A DNA stretch of 64,000 nt, from assembly GCF_030160835.1 (NCBI RefSeq), contig NZ_BSPC01000066.1, positions 1-64,000 on the forward strand, in the 5' to 3' direction. Source of the DNA: Labrys miyagiensis (lineage in GTDB: Bacteria; Pseudomonadota; Alphaproteobacteria; Rhizobiales; Labraceae). Positions 27,792 through 36,605 of this stretch are shown here, piece by piece. Numbering within the stretch: the stretch's first letter is position 1; each line of letters starts with the position of its first letter. The position numbers and the translations under genes are program-made. The notes beneath the pieces are model-generated. The model saw nothing but the letters and a program-made list of their open reading frames with translations. It was not told the origin of the DNA and did not search any database.

Positions 27792-28787
27792 ATGCCCGGT
27801 AAGAAATATGCCATTCTCGGCGGCGGCGGCAGCTTCGGCATCCACACCGCTCTTTATCTCCTTGACCACGCCAAGCCCGAAAAGGTCATCGGCATTGGCC
27901 GTAATCCGTTGCGCCAGCCGGCCTTTTCGCTCGATATCGACAAGCGCGAAGGCTACGAATATCACGCGCGCCACATCACCTACGAGCTGGACCTGCTTCT
28001 GGAGCTTCTCGATCGCGAGAAGCCCGAAATCATCGTGAATTTCGCGGCCCAAGGCGAAGGGGCCGTGTCCTGGAAGCATTCCTGGCGGTTCTTCGAGACA
28101 AACTCGATGGCGCTGGTCCGCCTCTCCGAAGAACTGATGAAACGTGACTGGCTGGAGCGCTTCATTCAGATCGGCACCTCGGAAATGTATGGCTCGGTCG
28201 ACCGGGCCGTGACCGAGGAAGAACCGATCAAGCCTTCGAGCCCTTATGCCGCTTCGAAGGTCGCCTTCGACATGTATCTTCTGTCGGTGTCGCGCTTCCT
28301 CAAATTCCCGATGAACATTCTGCGCCCCTCCAATGCCTATTGCTCGGGCCAACTGCTGCATCGCGTCATTCCCAAGGCCATTCTGTCGGGACTGATCGGC
28401 GAGAAACTGCCCTTGCACGGCGGCGGCAAGGCAGAGAAATCCTATATCCACGCCCGCGATCTCGGCCGCGCCATTCACCTGACAGCGGAAGGCGCTCCGC
28501 TCGGCACGGTCTACAATGTCGGGCCGAAGGAGCCAACGTCGATCCGCCGTGTCGTCGAACTCTGCGCCGAAGCCATCGGCGTGCCTTTCGAGGATCTGTG
28601 CGAGGTCACGGGCGACAGGCTGGGTCAGGATTCCCGCTATTGGCTGGATTCCTCCGCCATCAAGCGCGATCTCGGCTGGGAACCCGAGATCGGCTGGCAG
28701 CAGGGCCTTGCCGAGGTGGTCGATTGGGTGCGGACCTATATCGATGAGCTCAGGCTTGCCCCACGCGACTACACTTTGCGCGGGTGA
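27792..28787 (+). CDS. Extended SDR NDP-sugar 4,6-dehydratase/epimerase (C)
   Basis: A 331-residue extended SDR. N-terminal GGGGSFGIHTA is a variant NAD loop; IGTSEMYGSVDRAVTEEEP, catalytic YAASKVAFD and NVGPKEPTSIRRVVELCAEA follow. TSEMYG instead of SSSxVYG recalls GDP-mannose and CDP/dTDP-glucose 4,6-dehydratases, where the Glu and Met/Asp after Thr-Ser form the dehydration site. That makes a 4,6-dehydratase a reasonable guess. Start 27792 is used; a GTG at 27780 is in frame. Confidence 0.8.
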   Translation: MPGKKYAILGGGGSFGIHTALYLLDHAKPEKVIGIGRNPLRQPAFSLDIDKREGYEYHARHITYELDLLLELLDREKPEIIVNFAAQGEGAVSWKHSWRFFETNSMALVRLSEELMKRDWLERFIQIGTSEMYGSVDRAVTEEEPIKPSSPYAASKVAFDMYLLSVSRFLKFPMNILRPSNAYCSGQLLHRVIPKAILSGLIGEKLPLHGGGKAEKSYIHARDLGRAIHLTAEGAPLGTVYNVGPKEPTSIRRVVELCAEAIGVPFEDLCEVTGDRLGQDSRYWLDSSAIKRDLGWEPEIGWQQGLAEVVDWVRTYIDELRLAPRDYTLRG

Positions 28788-28797
28788 GTGATAGGCC

Positions 28798-29625
28798 ATG
28801 ATTTCCAACAGCCAGAATTGGCAAGCCGTCCGCGACAGATGCCGCGAATATCGCCGCCGCATTCTGGCGATTTCGCAGACGGTCCCCGCCTTGCACCTCG
28901 CGCCGGCGTTTTCCTGCCTCGAGATTGTGGACGCCATCTATAATCTGCTCATGCGGCGACAGGCCGACGGCAGCTTGGCTGACGGTTTTGTCATGTCGAA
29001 GGGGCACGGTGTCATGGCCCAGTATGTCGTGCTCGAGGATCTCGGGATCTTGCCGGCCTCGCTTCTCGACAGCTATTGCCAACCTCATGGGCATTTGGGC
29101 GCTCATCCCGATTACGGCCAGCCGGGCATCGAGGCATCCACCGGCTCACTCGGTCATGGTTTGGCGCTCGCGGCCGGCATGGCCTATGCCGACCGGCTTC
29201 AGGGTGCGGACCGGACGACCTATGTGGTGCTCGGTGATGGCGAGATGCAAGAAGGTTCAATCTGGGAGGCCATTATGATGGCGCCCAACCTGAGGCTCGG
29301 CAACCTCGTGGCATTCCTTGATTTCAACGACTACCAGGGACTCGGTCGGACGACGGAAACACATCCGCACTTCCTGCCGGTGTCCGAAAAGCTCACGAGT
29401 TTCGGTTGGGAAGCGGTCGATGTCGATGGGCATGACAGTGCCGAGATCGTAGAAGCCGTGCAAAACCGAAGGGGCGACAAACCGTTCTTTATCACATGCA
29501 GGACGATAAAAGGGCGGGGCGTCTCCTACATGATCGACGCTCCCATATGGCATTATCGTTCGCCCAATAAGGAAGAATACGCGCAGGCCCTTGCCGAACT
29601 TGCGGCCGACGGCGAGGCATCATGA
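28798..29625 (+). CDS. Transketolase, N-terminal (ThDP pyrophosphate-binding) subunit
   Basis: A 275-residue half-transketolase. SKGHG, GIEASTGSLGHGLALAAGMAYA and the ThDP/Mg motif GDGEMQEGSIWEA...NDYQGLG are intact. With the next gene it forms a split transketolase that transfers a two-carbon unit. It overlaps its partner by ATGA. In this block it could supply sedoheptulose 7-phosphate from pentose phosphates, or add two carbons to a novel acceptor as split transketolases in secondary metabolism sometimes do. Confidence 0.9.
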   Translation: MISNSQNWQAVRDRCREYRRRILAISQTVPALHLAPAFSCLEIVDAIYNLLMRRQADGSLADGFVMSKGHGVMAQYVVLEDLGILPASLLDSYCQPHGHLGAHPDYGQPGIEASTGSLGHGLALAAGMAYADRLQGADRTTYVVLGDGEMQEGSIWEAIMMAPNLRLGNLVAFLDFNDYQGLGRTTETHPHFLPVSEKLTSFGWEAVDVDGHDSAEIVEAVQNRRGDKPFFITCRTIKGRGVSYMIDAPIWHYRSPNKEEYAQALAELAADGEAS

Positions 29626-30545
29626 GGAATAGGTTCGCGTCCACCTTTTATGAATTGGGCCAGCACGATCCGCGTCTGGTCGTCGTAGTTGCCGATATCT
29701 CGCCGGCGGGCTCGATTGCGAAGTTCCGCGAGGATTTCCCCGATCGCTTCATCAACACCGGCGTCGCGGAGCAGGTGATGATCGGTCTCTGTGCTGGCAT
29801 GGCGCAACGAGGGCTTCGGCCTTTCGCCTATACGATCGCGACCTTCTCCGTCTTTCGACCCTATGAGATGATCCGCGACGATCTGTGTTACCAAGACCTG
29901 CCCGTGACGGTCGTCGGCATCGGCGGCGGAGTTTCCTATTCCACTCTTGGGGGCACCCATCACGCAATGGAAGACGTTGCGCTGATGACCTCTCTGCCGA
30001 ATATGTCGGTGGTGGCCCCCTGCGACCCGGCCGAAACCGAAGCTGCCACGCGCTGGCTTGCGCTCAACAACCAGCACCCCGCCTATTTGCGTCTTGGTAA
30101 GGCCGGCGAACCGGATCTGACTAGCGAGGCCGCTGAAGCCTTTACCTTCGGGCGCATACGCCATCTGCGCAGAGGCCGGGGCACAGCCTTCCTCACCTAT
30201 GGTCCGATCACCAAGACGGCACTTGCCTTGGCTGACGCCGAGGAGCGCAAGGCCGGGCAGCCGGCAACCGTCGTGAGCGTGCACACCCTCAAGCCACTGG
30301 ATGCTGATGGTCTGTCCGCAGTGCTGGCAAGCCACGACCAGGTGGTGGTGATCGAAGAGCACGTGCCCCATGGTGGCTTGGGCTCACGCGTAAAGGAATT
30401 GGCCTGGGATATACGGGCGGGATGCGATCTGCAGCTCTTCTCGCTGAAGGATGAATTCATTCACCGCTATGGCAACCACGATGATGTGTTGGCGGCGCAT
30501 GGCTTGTCATTTGCAGCGATTGCCGGTGAACTTGGCTTGCTCTAG
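29622..30545 (+). CDS. Transketolase, C-terminal (pyrimidine-binding) subunit
   Basis: A 307-residue partner of the preceding gene. It has the PYR domain with DISPAGS, FPDRFINTGVAEQVMIGLCAGMA (including the catalytic Glu of GVAEQ) and the C-terminal transketolase domain with HTLKPLDADGL and EEHVPHGGLGSRV. The split 275 + 307 arrangement is typical of archaeal/environmental and cluster-encoded transketolases, not of the housekeeping TktA form, which is a single chain of about 660 residues. Confidence 0.9.
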   Translation: MRNRFASTFYELGQHDPRLVVVVADISPAGSIAKFREDFPDRFINTGVAEQVMIGLCAGMAQRGLRPFAYTIATFSVFRPYEMIRDDLCYQDLPVTVVGIGGGVSYSTLGGTHHAMEDVALMTSLPNMSVVAPCDPAETEAATRWLALNNQHPAYLRLGKAGEPDLTSEAAEAFTFGRIRHLRRGRGTAFLTYGPITKTALALADAEERKAGQPATVVSVHTLKPLDADGLSAVLASHDQVVVIEEHVPHGGLGSRVKELAWDIRAGCDLQLFSLKDEFIHRYGNHDDVLAAHGLSFAAIAGELGLL

Positions 30546-30639
30546 GCCTCTATCTTGATGCGATTTCTATCAGTAAAGCCCATCATCAAGTGGCCCTCGA
30601 TGCCGCTTTTGCCCAGCTCACCAGAAGGTCGGTCTGCCG

Positions 30640-31770
30640 ATGTCGTCTTCCTGTGTTGTTTGCGCCGCGACTTCATTGCGCCGCCTCGATCGTTTTGCGC
30701 GGTTGCCGCGCGTTACGAGTGACTGCAAGCCATGGCCGGCGGGCGGTTCATTGGTGGTGTGCGAGCAATGCGGAACGATCCAGAAGGAGGCTGACGCCGT
30801 CTGGCTCGATGAGATCAAGCGTATCTACGACGCCTACCAGATCTATCATCTCTCGGAAGGTGCCGAGCAGGTCATCTTCTCGCCAGCCGGCCAGCCGGTC
30901 CCTCGTTCCCGCATGCTTGTGGACTTCGTGGTGGGGAAGCTGCCCCGGCGCGGACATGGACGTCTGATCGATATAGGCTGCGGCAACGGTTCGGCTCTGG
31001 CGAATTTCAGCGCATTGCTGCCAGGCTGGCGCTTCGACGGTAGCGAATTGTCGGACAGCGCACTGCCGCGCCTTCTGGCCATTCCGGGTTTTGAGACATT
31101 GCACACTGGCCCGATCGAAGGGCAATATGACGTCGTCAGTCTTATCCATTCGCTCGAACACATGCCCGCGCCACGAGAGGCACTTGTCGAAGCCGTCGGT
31201 CTGCTTGGAGCGGATGCAACACTGTTTGTTGAAATACCGGACATCGAAACTTCCCCGTTCGATCTGCTGGTTGCAGACCATCGCACGCACTTCACGCGAA
31301 CGACGTTGCGGGCTCTGGCGGGACGTGCCTCGGTCGCAGTGGATTTTCTCGAGAATACTGTCATCGCCAAGGAAAACACCTTGCTTGGCCGACGGGGGAC
31401 TCCGACCCTTTTTAATCCGGATCCGCTAGCCGGAGAGAGTATCGTTGAAAGAACGCTGGACTGGCTTGAGAGTGTACTCGACAGTGCCCGCCAGGCGTCC
31501 GAGCATTCAGGAGGTTTTGGCATCTTCGGGACATCGATCTCCGGAATGTGGCTCTATGGAGCCCTGCGAGATCGTGTCACCTTCTTCGTGGATGAGGATG
31601 AGACCCGCGTTGGGAAGACCTATGAAGGACGCCCGATCCTTGCTCCCGCGGAGATCCAGGCTGGCAGCAAAGTGTATGTGCCGCTTGCAAAATCAACGGC
31701 GCGTCGTGTGGCGGATCGTTTGCAAAAGACCGATGTGGTCTATGATATCCCGCCTGAGATGGCATCGTAG
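30640..31770 (+). CDS. Sugar C-methyltransferase-like protein with N-terminal Cys pairs
   Basis: A 376-residue protein. Cys pairs CVVC (residues 5-8) and CEQC (about 45-48) form the zinc-ribbon head seen in TylC3/NovU-type sugar C-methyltransferases. A SAM domain follows with LIDIGCGNGSALA and SLEHMPAPREAL. The C-terminal third (GGFGIFGTSISGMWLYGAL, VDEDETRVGKTYEGRPI) resembles the second Rossmann-like domain of the same family. Such enzymes methylate carbon 3 or 5 of NDP-4-keto sugars, which suits a block with a 4,6-dehydratase-like gene. Confidence 0.8.
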   Translation: MSSSCVVCAATSLRRLDRFARLPRVTSDCKPWPAGGSLVVCEQCGTIQKEADAVWLDEIKRIYDAYQIYHLSEGAEQVIFSPAGQPVPRSRMLVDFVVGKLPRRGHGRLIDIGCGNGSALANFSALLPGWRFDGSELSDSALPRLLAIPGFETLHTGPIEGQYDVVSLIHSLEHMPAPREALVEAVGLLGADATLFVEIPDIETSPFDLLVADHRTHFTRTTLRALAGRASVAVDFLENTVIAKENTLLGRRGTPTLFNPDPLAGESIVERTLDWLESVLDSARQASEHSGGFGIFGTSISGMWLYGALRDRVTFFVDEDETRVGKTYEGRPILAPAEIQAGSKVYVPLAKSTARRVADRLQKTDVVYDIPPEMAS

Positions 31771-31807
31771 TTCGACGCTCTCGCCCCCCCAGGATTGCCC
31801 TAAGACA

Positions 31808-32674
31808 ATGCGCGCCATTGTAATCGGATCTGATGGGCTCGTCGGTGGCGCGCTCTTCTCCGCGCTTGCGGCCGGCGGGCTCGACGTCATTGGAACAACA
31901 CGGCGGCTCGATCGTGTTGCCGATGGAAGGACAGTTCATTTCGATCTAGCCGAACCGGAAATAGCAGGCATTCCATCCGCCGATATCGTCTTTATCTGTG
32001 CCGCTATGACGAGTTTTGCCGCCTGCAGGGCGTCGCCACAACTGGCGCAGCAGATCAACTGCGTCGCGCCCCTAGCGTTGGCGTCACATCTCGTGTCTTT
32101 GGGCACCAAGGTTGTTTTCCTGTCGACGTCTGCGGTTTTTGATTGCCAGGCGCCGTTGATGCAGCCCGACCGTAACTATGGCGGCGAGAGCGTGTACGGC
32201 CGATCCAAGGCCGAGGCTGAGCGACGGATACTCGGGTTGGGTCGATTGGCGACGGTTGTTCGGTTGACCAAGATAGTTTCGCGCCGGCAACAGATCTTTC
32301 GAACATGGGAAGCAGCCCTTACGCTTCGGCGATCTATCGAGGCATTCGATGATCACCGCATCTCTCCAATAACCATGGAGCACAGCGTTGATGCGCTCAC
32401 CGCCATCGCAGCCCGCGGCGAAGGCGGCATCTACCAAGTATCGGGTGCCTCCGATGCAAGCTATTATGAAATTGCTTCCTATCTGGCCTCCAGGATCGGC
32501 GCCGAATCCTCGTTGGTGCGCCCCTGTTCCGCCGGGTCGAGGGGACTTCCCGCCGAGGAAATCACACCCTTCACCTCTCTTGATTGCGCCCGTCTCTCTG
32601 ATCTGACCGGATTTCACCCACCCCAGCCTTTGAACGTGATCGAGGAGGCTCTTCTTTCGGAAAGTGAGTCTTGA
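31808..32674 (+). CDS. RmlD-like NAD(P)-dependent sugar reductase/epimerase
   Basis: A 288-residue SDR. IGSDGLVGGALFSAL is the cofactor loop, FLSTSAVFD the central strand and YGRSKAEAE the catalytic YxxxK, followed by RLTKIVSR and a Ser/Pro substrate region. The pattern fits dTDP-4-dehydrorhamnose reductase (RmlD), which reduces a 4-keto-NDP sugar in the last step of a deoxysugar route. It could finish the modified sugar made here. The ATG at 31808 starts right at the Rossmann strand. Confidence 0.8.
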   Translation: MRAIVIGSDGLVGGALFSALAAGGLDVIGTTRRLDRVADGRTVHFDLAEPEIAGIPSADIVFICAAMTSFAACRASPQLAQQINCVAPLALASHLVSLGTKVVFLSTSAVFDCQAPLMQPDRNYGGESVYGRSKAEAERRILGLGRLATVVRLTKIVSRRQQIFRTWEAALTLRRSIEAFDDHRISPITMEHSVDALTAIAARGEGGIYQVSGASDASYYEIASYLASRIGAESSLVRPCSAGSRGLPAEEITPFTSLDCARLSDLTGFHPPQPLNVIEEALLSESES

Positions 32675-32749
32675 TGCCGTTTGCCTTTTTCGGTCCCGTG
32701 TCCGGGAAAGCTCGATGACATTCAGGTGTGTTCCATATAATCAGCCAAG

Positions 32750-33460
32750 ATGCTCAAATCTGGAGACCGTGACATGAGCGAAGCGCCTCCCCGCGAGGGC
32801 GAATTTCAGTATGGCGAGCCTATCGCCGAAATCCGCCGTCGTGGCCTCGAACGCATGGGGTTCATGACGAGCTGGGCCTGGCTTGACGATCCCAGGCGGC
32901 TTACCTTCATGCTTGCGCGCTACAAATTCGTGGCGAAGATGCTGTCGGGAACAGAAAAAGCGCTTGAGATCGGCTGCGGTGACGGTTTCGGCTCTCGTGT
33001 TGTCGCGCAGTCCGTGAAGAATTTGACGGCGATCGATTTCGATCCCGAACTTCTCGAATCCGCGCGATTGGTGGCCAGCGAAAAGTTCCCAATCGAGTTT
33101 CGCAGGCACGACATGATGTCCCGGCCGGTCGAGGGCGACTACACCGCCTGTTACAGCCTCGATGTTCTGGAGCATATCCAGCCATCAGACGAAAACATCT
33201 TCCTGCAGAACCTAGCTCGATCGCTCATATCGACTGGCGTGTGCATTATTGGAACACCGTCCTTGGAATCGCAGCCCTATGCTTCGAAATTCTCAAAGCT
33301 GGGGCATGTCAACTGCAAGACCCAATCGGCTCTAAAGGAGACTATGCTGCGCTTCTTCGATAACGTTTTCATGTTTTCCATGAATGACGAAGTCGTGCAT
33401 ACCGGCTACGAAAAGATGTCACATTACAACCTGGCACTTTGTTGCGGCCCAAGGCGGTAG
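32750..33460 (+). CDS. Class I SAM-dependent methyltransferase (end of sugar block)
   Basis: A 236-residue methyltransferase with ALEIGCGDGFGSRVVAQSV (motif I) near residue 65, IDFDPE (motif II) and YSLDVLEHI (motif III region). It is the last gene of the sugar-nucleotide block; the next gene starts 78 bases later and belongs to a different functional group. Starts at 32750 and 32774 are both possible. Sugar O-methylation is inferred only from context. Confidence 0.82.
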   Translation: MLKSGDRDMSEAPPREGEFQYGEPIAEIRRRGLERMGFMTSWAWLDDPRRLTFMLARYKFVAKMLSGTEKALEIGCGDGFGSRVVAQSVKNLTAIDFDPELLESARLVASEKFPIEFRRHDMMSRPVEGDYTACYSLDVLEHIQPSDENIFLQNLARSLISTGVCIIGTPSLESQPYASKFSKLGHVNCKTQSALKETMLRFFDNVFMFSMNDEVVHTGYEKMSHYNLALCCGPRR

Positions 33461-33538
33461 TAAGCGCCCTTTTTAAGGGACGAGCGGGCCCCCGGCAGTC
33501 GTTCCGGCGATGCCTCTTGGAGAACCGCACGGGCCACG

Positions 33539-34546
33539 ATGACACAAAGGCAGGCCGCCAACGCTCTTGAAGTCCTTGCCGCGGCGGCGGAGCCCATCAG
33601 CATCGGCATCCTGCTCCTGCGCAACTTCCCCTTCATGACCTTCGGGGCGGCGCTCGATCCGCTGCGCCAGGCCAACCGGCTGGCTGGGCGGCCGGTGTTC
33701 AAATGGACGCTGATCTCCACGGATGGCGCCGGCGTCATGGCCAGCGCCGGCGTGGTCATGCCGGTCGATTGTTCGATCGACACCATGCCCCATTGCGACC
33801 TGGTGATCGTCTGCGCTGGTCTCGACCATGCCAGCCATTACAGCCCCAGGCTGTTTGCCTGGCTGCGCCGGCTGCACCGGCAGGCCTGCGTGCTCGGCGC
33901 CATCAGCACGGCGCCTTTCCTGCTGGCCCAGGCGGGGCTGCTGGAAGGGCGCCGCTGCGCCGTCCATTGGGAGCTGCTGCCGCTGTTCCAGGAGGAATTT
34001 CCCAACTGCATCGTCACCAATGAGATCTTCGCCATCGACGGTCTCTTCATCACCTCGTCCGGCGGCACGGTGACGCTCGACATGATGCTCTACATCGTCG
34101 CCGCCTGCCGCGGCCGTCCGCTGGCCGCCGCGATCTCCGATCAGTTCAACCATCCGGAAATCCGCCAGCAGCACGATTTCCAGCGCATGAAGCCGCAATC
34201 GCGCTTCTCCATCCGGCATGCCAAGCTGGCGGAGGTGATCACCGCGATGGAGGACAGCATCCAGGATCCGGTGGACCTGCAGGTGCTGGCGCGCAGGGTG
34301 CATCTGTCGACGCGGCAGATGGAGCGCCTGTTTCTCCTGCATCTCGGCAAGACGCCGTCGGCCTTCTATACCGGCCTGCGCATGGCGCGGGCGCGCGATC
34401 TCATCCTGCAGACCGATCTTTCGATCGCAACGGTGGCCCAGATCTGCGGATACATGTCGACGACGCATTTCGCGCGGACCTACCGCGCTCATTTCGGCGT
34501 CACGCCACGCGTGATGCGCAGCGAAGGCATCTTGCCGCGTAATTGA
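33539..34546 (+). CDS. GlxA-family (DJ-1/PfpI + AraC) transcriptional regulator
   Basis: A 335-residue activator. Residues about 20-190 form a class I amidotransferase-like (DJ-1/PfpI) sensing domain (VIVCAGLDHAS, GAISTAPFLLAQAGLLEGRRCAVHWE). The usual nucleophile Cys is Ser in GAISTAP. Residues about 235-335 are an AraC helix-turn-helix (LARRVHLSTRQMERLFLLHLGKTP and ICGYMSTTHFARTYRAHFGVTP). Relatives such as GbdR, CdhR and ArgR sense quaternary amines or amino acids. It precedes the transport/amidohydrolase operon on the same strand and likely activates it. Confidence 0.88.
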   Translation: MTQRQAANALEVLAAAAEPISIGILLLRNFPFMTFGAALDPLRQANRLAGRPVFKWTLISTDGAGVMASAGVVMPVDCSIDTMPHCDLVIVCAGLDHASHYSPRLFAWLRRLHRQACVLGAISTAPFLLAQAGLLEGRRCAVHWELLPLFQEEFPNCIVTNEIFAIDGLFITSSGGTVTLDMMLYIVAACRGRPLAAAISDQFNHPEIRQQHDFQRMKPQSRFSIRHAKLAEVITAMEDSIQDPVDLQVLARRVHLSTRQMERLFLLHLGKTPSAFYTGLRMARARDLILQTDLSIATVAQICGYMSTTHFARTYRAHFGVTPRVMRSEGILPRN

Positions 34547-34807
34547 GCACGCCGGCCATTTGGGCAGGATAGCCCCAGTCATGTCGCTTATTGTAGGTCA
34601 AATGTCGCGTTGGTGCGTTTTCATGGGGCTGGAAGCGACCTACTCCTTGTTCATACGGCAGTCGCGCTCTGGTGATCGCGAGCGGACTGTCCTGTACCAA
34701 AGAAGAATTGAATTCAATAATTCACTCAAGAAATGCCCTCTCGCCAAGAGAGGATCAGAAACTTGAAGTCCATATCCAGAATAAACATCCAAAATGGGGA
34801 TCATCCT

Positions 34808-36481
34808 GTGACGAAGAACCCGCATTCATATATTCCGACTCTGGTCGGAGAGCTCAGGGGCGGTGAAGTAAGCCGCCGACAGTTCCTGCGTACGGCAACA
34901 TTGCTCGGCCTTTCCGCAGTGCTTGCCTATGAGGCGGTCGGCGAGATCGACCCCATCGGTACGGCGCATGCGGAGGAAATGCCCAAGGGCGGCAATCTGC
35001 GCATCGGCATGCGCTGCATGGAGATCAAGAGCCCGCATCTGGCCGATTTCGCCGAGCGTTCCAATGTCATCCGCCAGGTCTGCGAGTACCTCACCTTCAC
35101 CGGGCGCGACAACATTACCCGGCCCTATCTGCTCGAGAAATGGGAGGTCAGCGACGACCTCAAGACCTGGACGCTGCATATCCGCAAGGACGTCAAATGG
35201 CACAGCGGCCGGCCTCTCACCGCCGATGACGTGGTATGGAACCTCAAGCGCGTCAGCGACCCGGCAGTCGGCTCCTCCGTGCTCGGCCTCTTCACCGGCT
35301 ATCTGGTCGAGGAATACGACACCGGGGAGAAGGACAAGGACGGCAAGCCGAAGAAGTCCAGCCGCCTGTGGTCCGACAAGGCGATCGAGAAGGTCGACGA
35401 CCACACCGTGCGCCTGAATGCCTTCGCCCCGCAGATCGCGGTGCCAGAGCATCTGTTCCATTATCCCATGTTCATCATCGATCCGGCTGAAAATGGCGTG
35501 TTCGGCCCGGGCTCCAACGGCACCGGCCCGTTCGAGCTCGTCGAATTCACGGTGGGCAAGAGCGCCAAATACAAGGCCCGCACGGATTACTGGGGTTCAG
35601 GTCCCTACCTCGACACCTTCGAGTTCGTCGATCTCGGCGACAATCCCGGCGCCCAGATTGCCGCCATGGCCTCGCGCCAGGTCGACGGCCTGTCGGAAGC
35701 CGATGCCGTGCAGATCAACGCGATGAAGAACTTTCCGCATGTGGCCGTGCACAAGGTGGACACCACGCAGACGGCCGTCGCCCGCATGCATCCCGACCAG
35801 AAGCCCTTCAACGACAAGCGCGTGCGCCAGGCCTTGCGCCTTGCCGTCGACCACGACAAGGTCATCCAGACCGTGCTGCTCGGCGCCGGCACCTCGGCGG
35901 AGGATCACCACGTCTCCCCGACGCATCCCGAATATGCGGCCCTGCCGAAATACGGCAAGGACGTCGACAAGGCCAAGAAGCTGCTCGCCGACGCCGGCTA
36001 TCCCGACGGCTTCGAGATCGACATGGTGACGCGTCCCGATCCGATCTGGGAACTCAACACCGTTCAGGTCCTGGCCGAGCAGTTCAAGGACATCGGCGTC
36101 AGGATCAACATCAAGTCGCTCCCCAGCGCCCAGTATTGGGATGTCTGGACCTCGGTGCCCTTCAGCCTCACCGCCTGGGGCCACCGCCCACTCGGCATCA
36201 TGACGCTGTCGCTGGCCTACCGCTCGAACGCGGCCTGGAACGAGTCCAATTATTCCAATCCTGAATTCGACAAGCTGCTGATTGAGGCCGAGGGCATCCT
36301 CGATCCCAAACAGCGCAGCCTCGTGATGGCCAAGATCGAGGCGCTGATGCAGGATGACGGGCCGATCGTCCAGCCGTTCTGGCGGATCTTCTCGACGGTG
36401 ATGGACAAGAAGGTGACGGGCTTCAAGCTCCATCCCTCTCAGTACATCTTCGCCAACGAATACGCAGTGGCGGCCGCCTGA
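34808..36481 (+). CDS. Peptide/nickel-type ABC transporter substrate-binding protein, Tat-exported
   Basis: A 557-residue SBP family 5 protein. The N-terminus carries a twin-arginine signal (SRRQFLRTATLLGLSAVLA), so it is probably exported folded to the periplasm. LRIGMRCMEIKSPHL, the LEKWEVSDDLKTWTLHIRKDVKWHSG signature and NDKRVRQALRLAVDHD are typical of DppA/OppA-like proteins. The GTG at 34808 has GGGGA at seven bases; an in-frame ATG at 34733 would add 25 residues before a longer signal. It is first of the transport genes; a 14-bp hairpin follows it. The 261-base gap before it (34547-34807) is AT-rich and may hold its promoter. Confidence 0.9.
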   Translation: MTKNPHSYIPTLVGELRGGEVSRRQFLRTATLLGLSAVLAYEAVGEIDPIGTAHAEEMPKGGNLRIGMRCMEIKSPHLADFAERSNVIRQVCEYLTFTGRDNITRPYLLEKWEVSDDLKTWTLHIRKDVKWHSGRPLTADDVVWNLKRVSDPAVGSSVLGLFTGYLVEEYDTGEKDKDGKPKKSSRLWSDKAIEKVDDHTVRLNAFAPQIAVPEHLFHYPMFIIDPAENGVFGPGSNGTGPFELVEFTVGKSAKYKARTDYWGSGPYLDTFEFVDLGDNPGAQIAAMASRQVDGLSEADAVQINAMKNFPHVAVHKVDTTQTAVARMHPDQKPFNDKRVRQALRLAVDHDKVIQTVLLGAGTSAEDHHVSPTHPEYAALPKYGKDVDKAKKLLADAGYPDGFEIDMVTRPDPIWELNTVQVLAEQFKDIGVRINIKSLPSAQYWDVWTSVPFSLTAWGHRPLGIMTLSLAYRSNAAWNESNYSNPEFDKLLIEAEGILDPKQRSLVMAKIEALMQDDGPIVQPFWRIFSTVMDKKVTGFKLHPSQYIFANEYAVAAA

Positions 36482-36504
36482 CTCCCACAGGTCCGCCCAA
36501 GTGT

Positions 36505-36540
36505 GAGCCTGTCCCCGGATCCCCGCCCGGGGACAGGCTC
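36505..36540. repeat. 14-bp perfect hairpin between binding-protein and permease genes
   Basis: GAGCCTGTCCCCGG (36505-36518) pairs exactly with CCGGGGACAGGCTC (36527-36540) around an 8-base loop. No T-run follows. Placed 24 bases after the binding-protein stop, it probably stabilises that part of the mRNA or partly terminates, giving more binding protein than permease. It could also be a dispersed repeat. Confidence 0.7.
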
Positions 36541-36605
36541 CAGCCCTTCCGTTCTGTCCACCCCGGGTCGGCAGCGCAACTCGAACCGGATATCGGCTTG
36601 TTTCG

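Noticed and set aside
33461-33538. CCCTT-N3-AAGGG hairpin as terminator of the sugar block
   Set aside because: The stem is only five base pairs and lacks a T-run after it.
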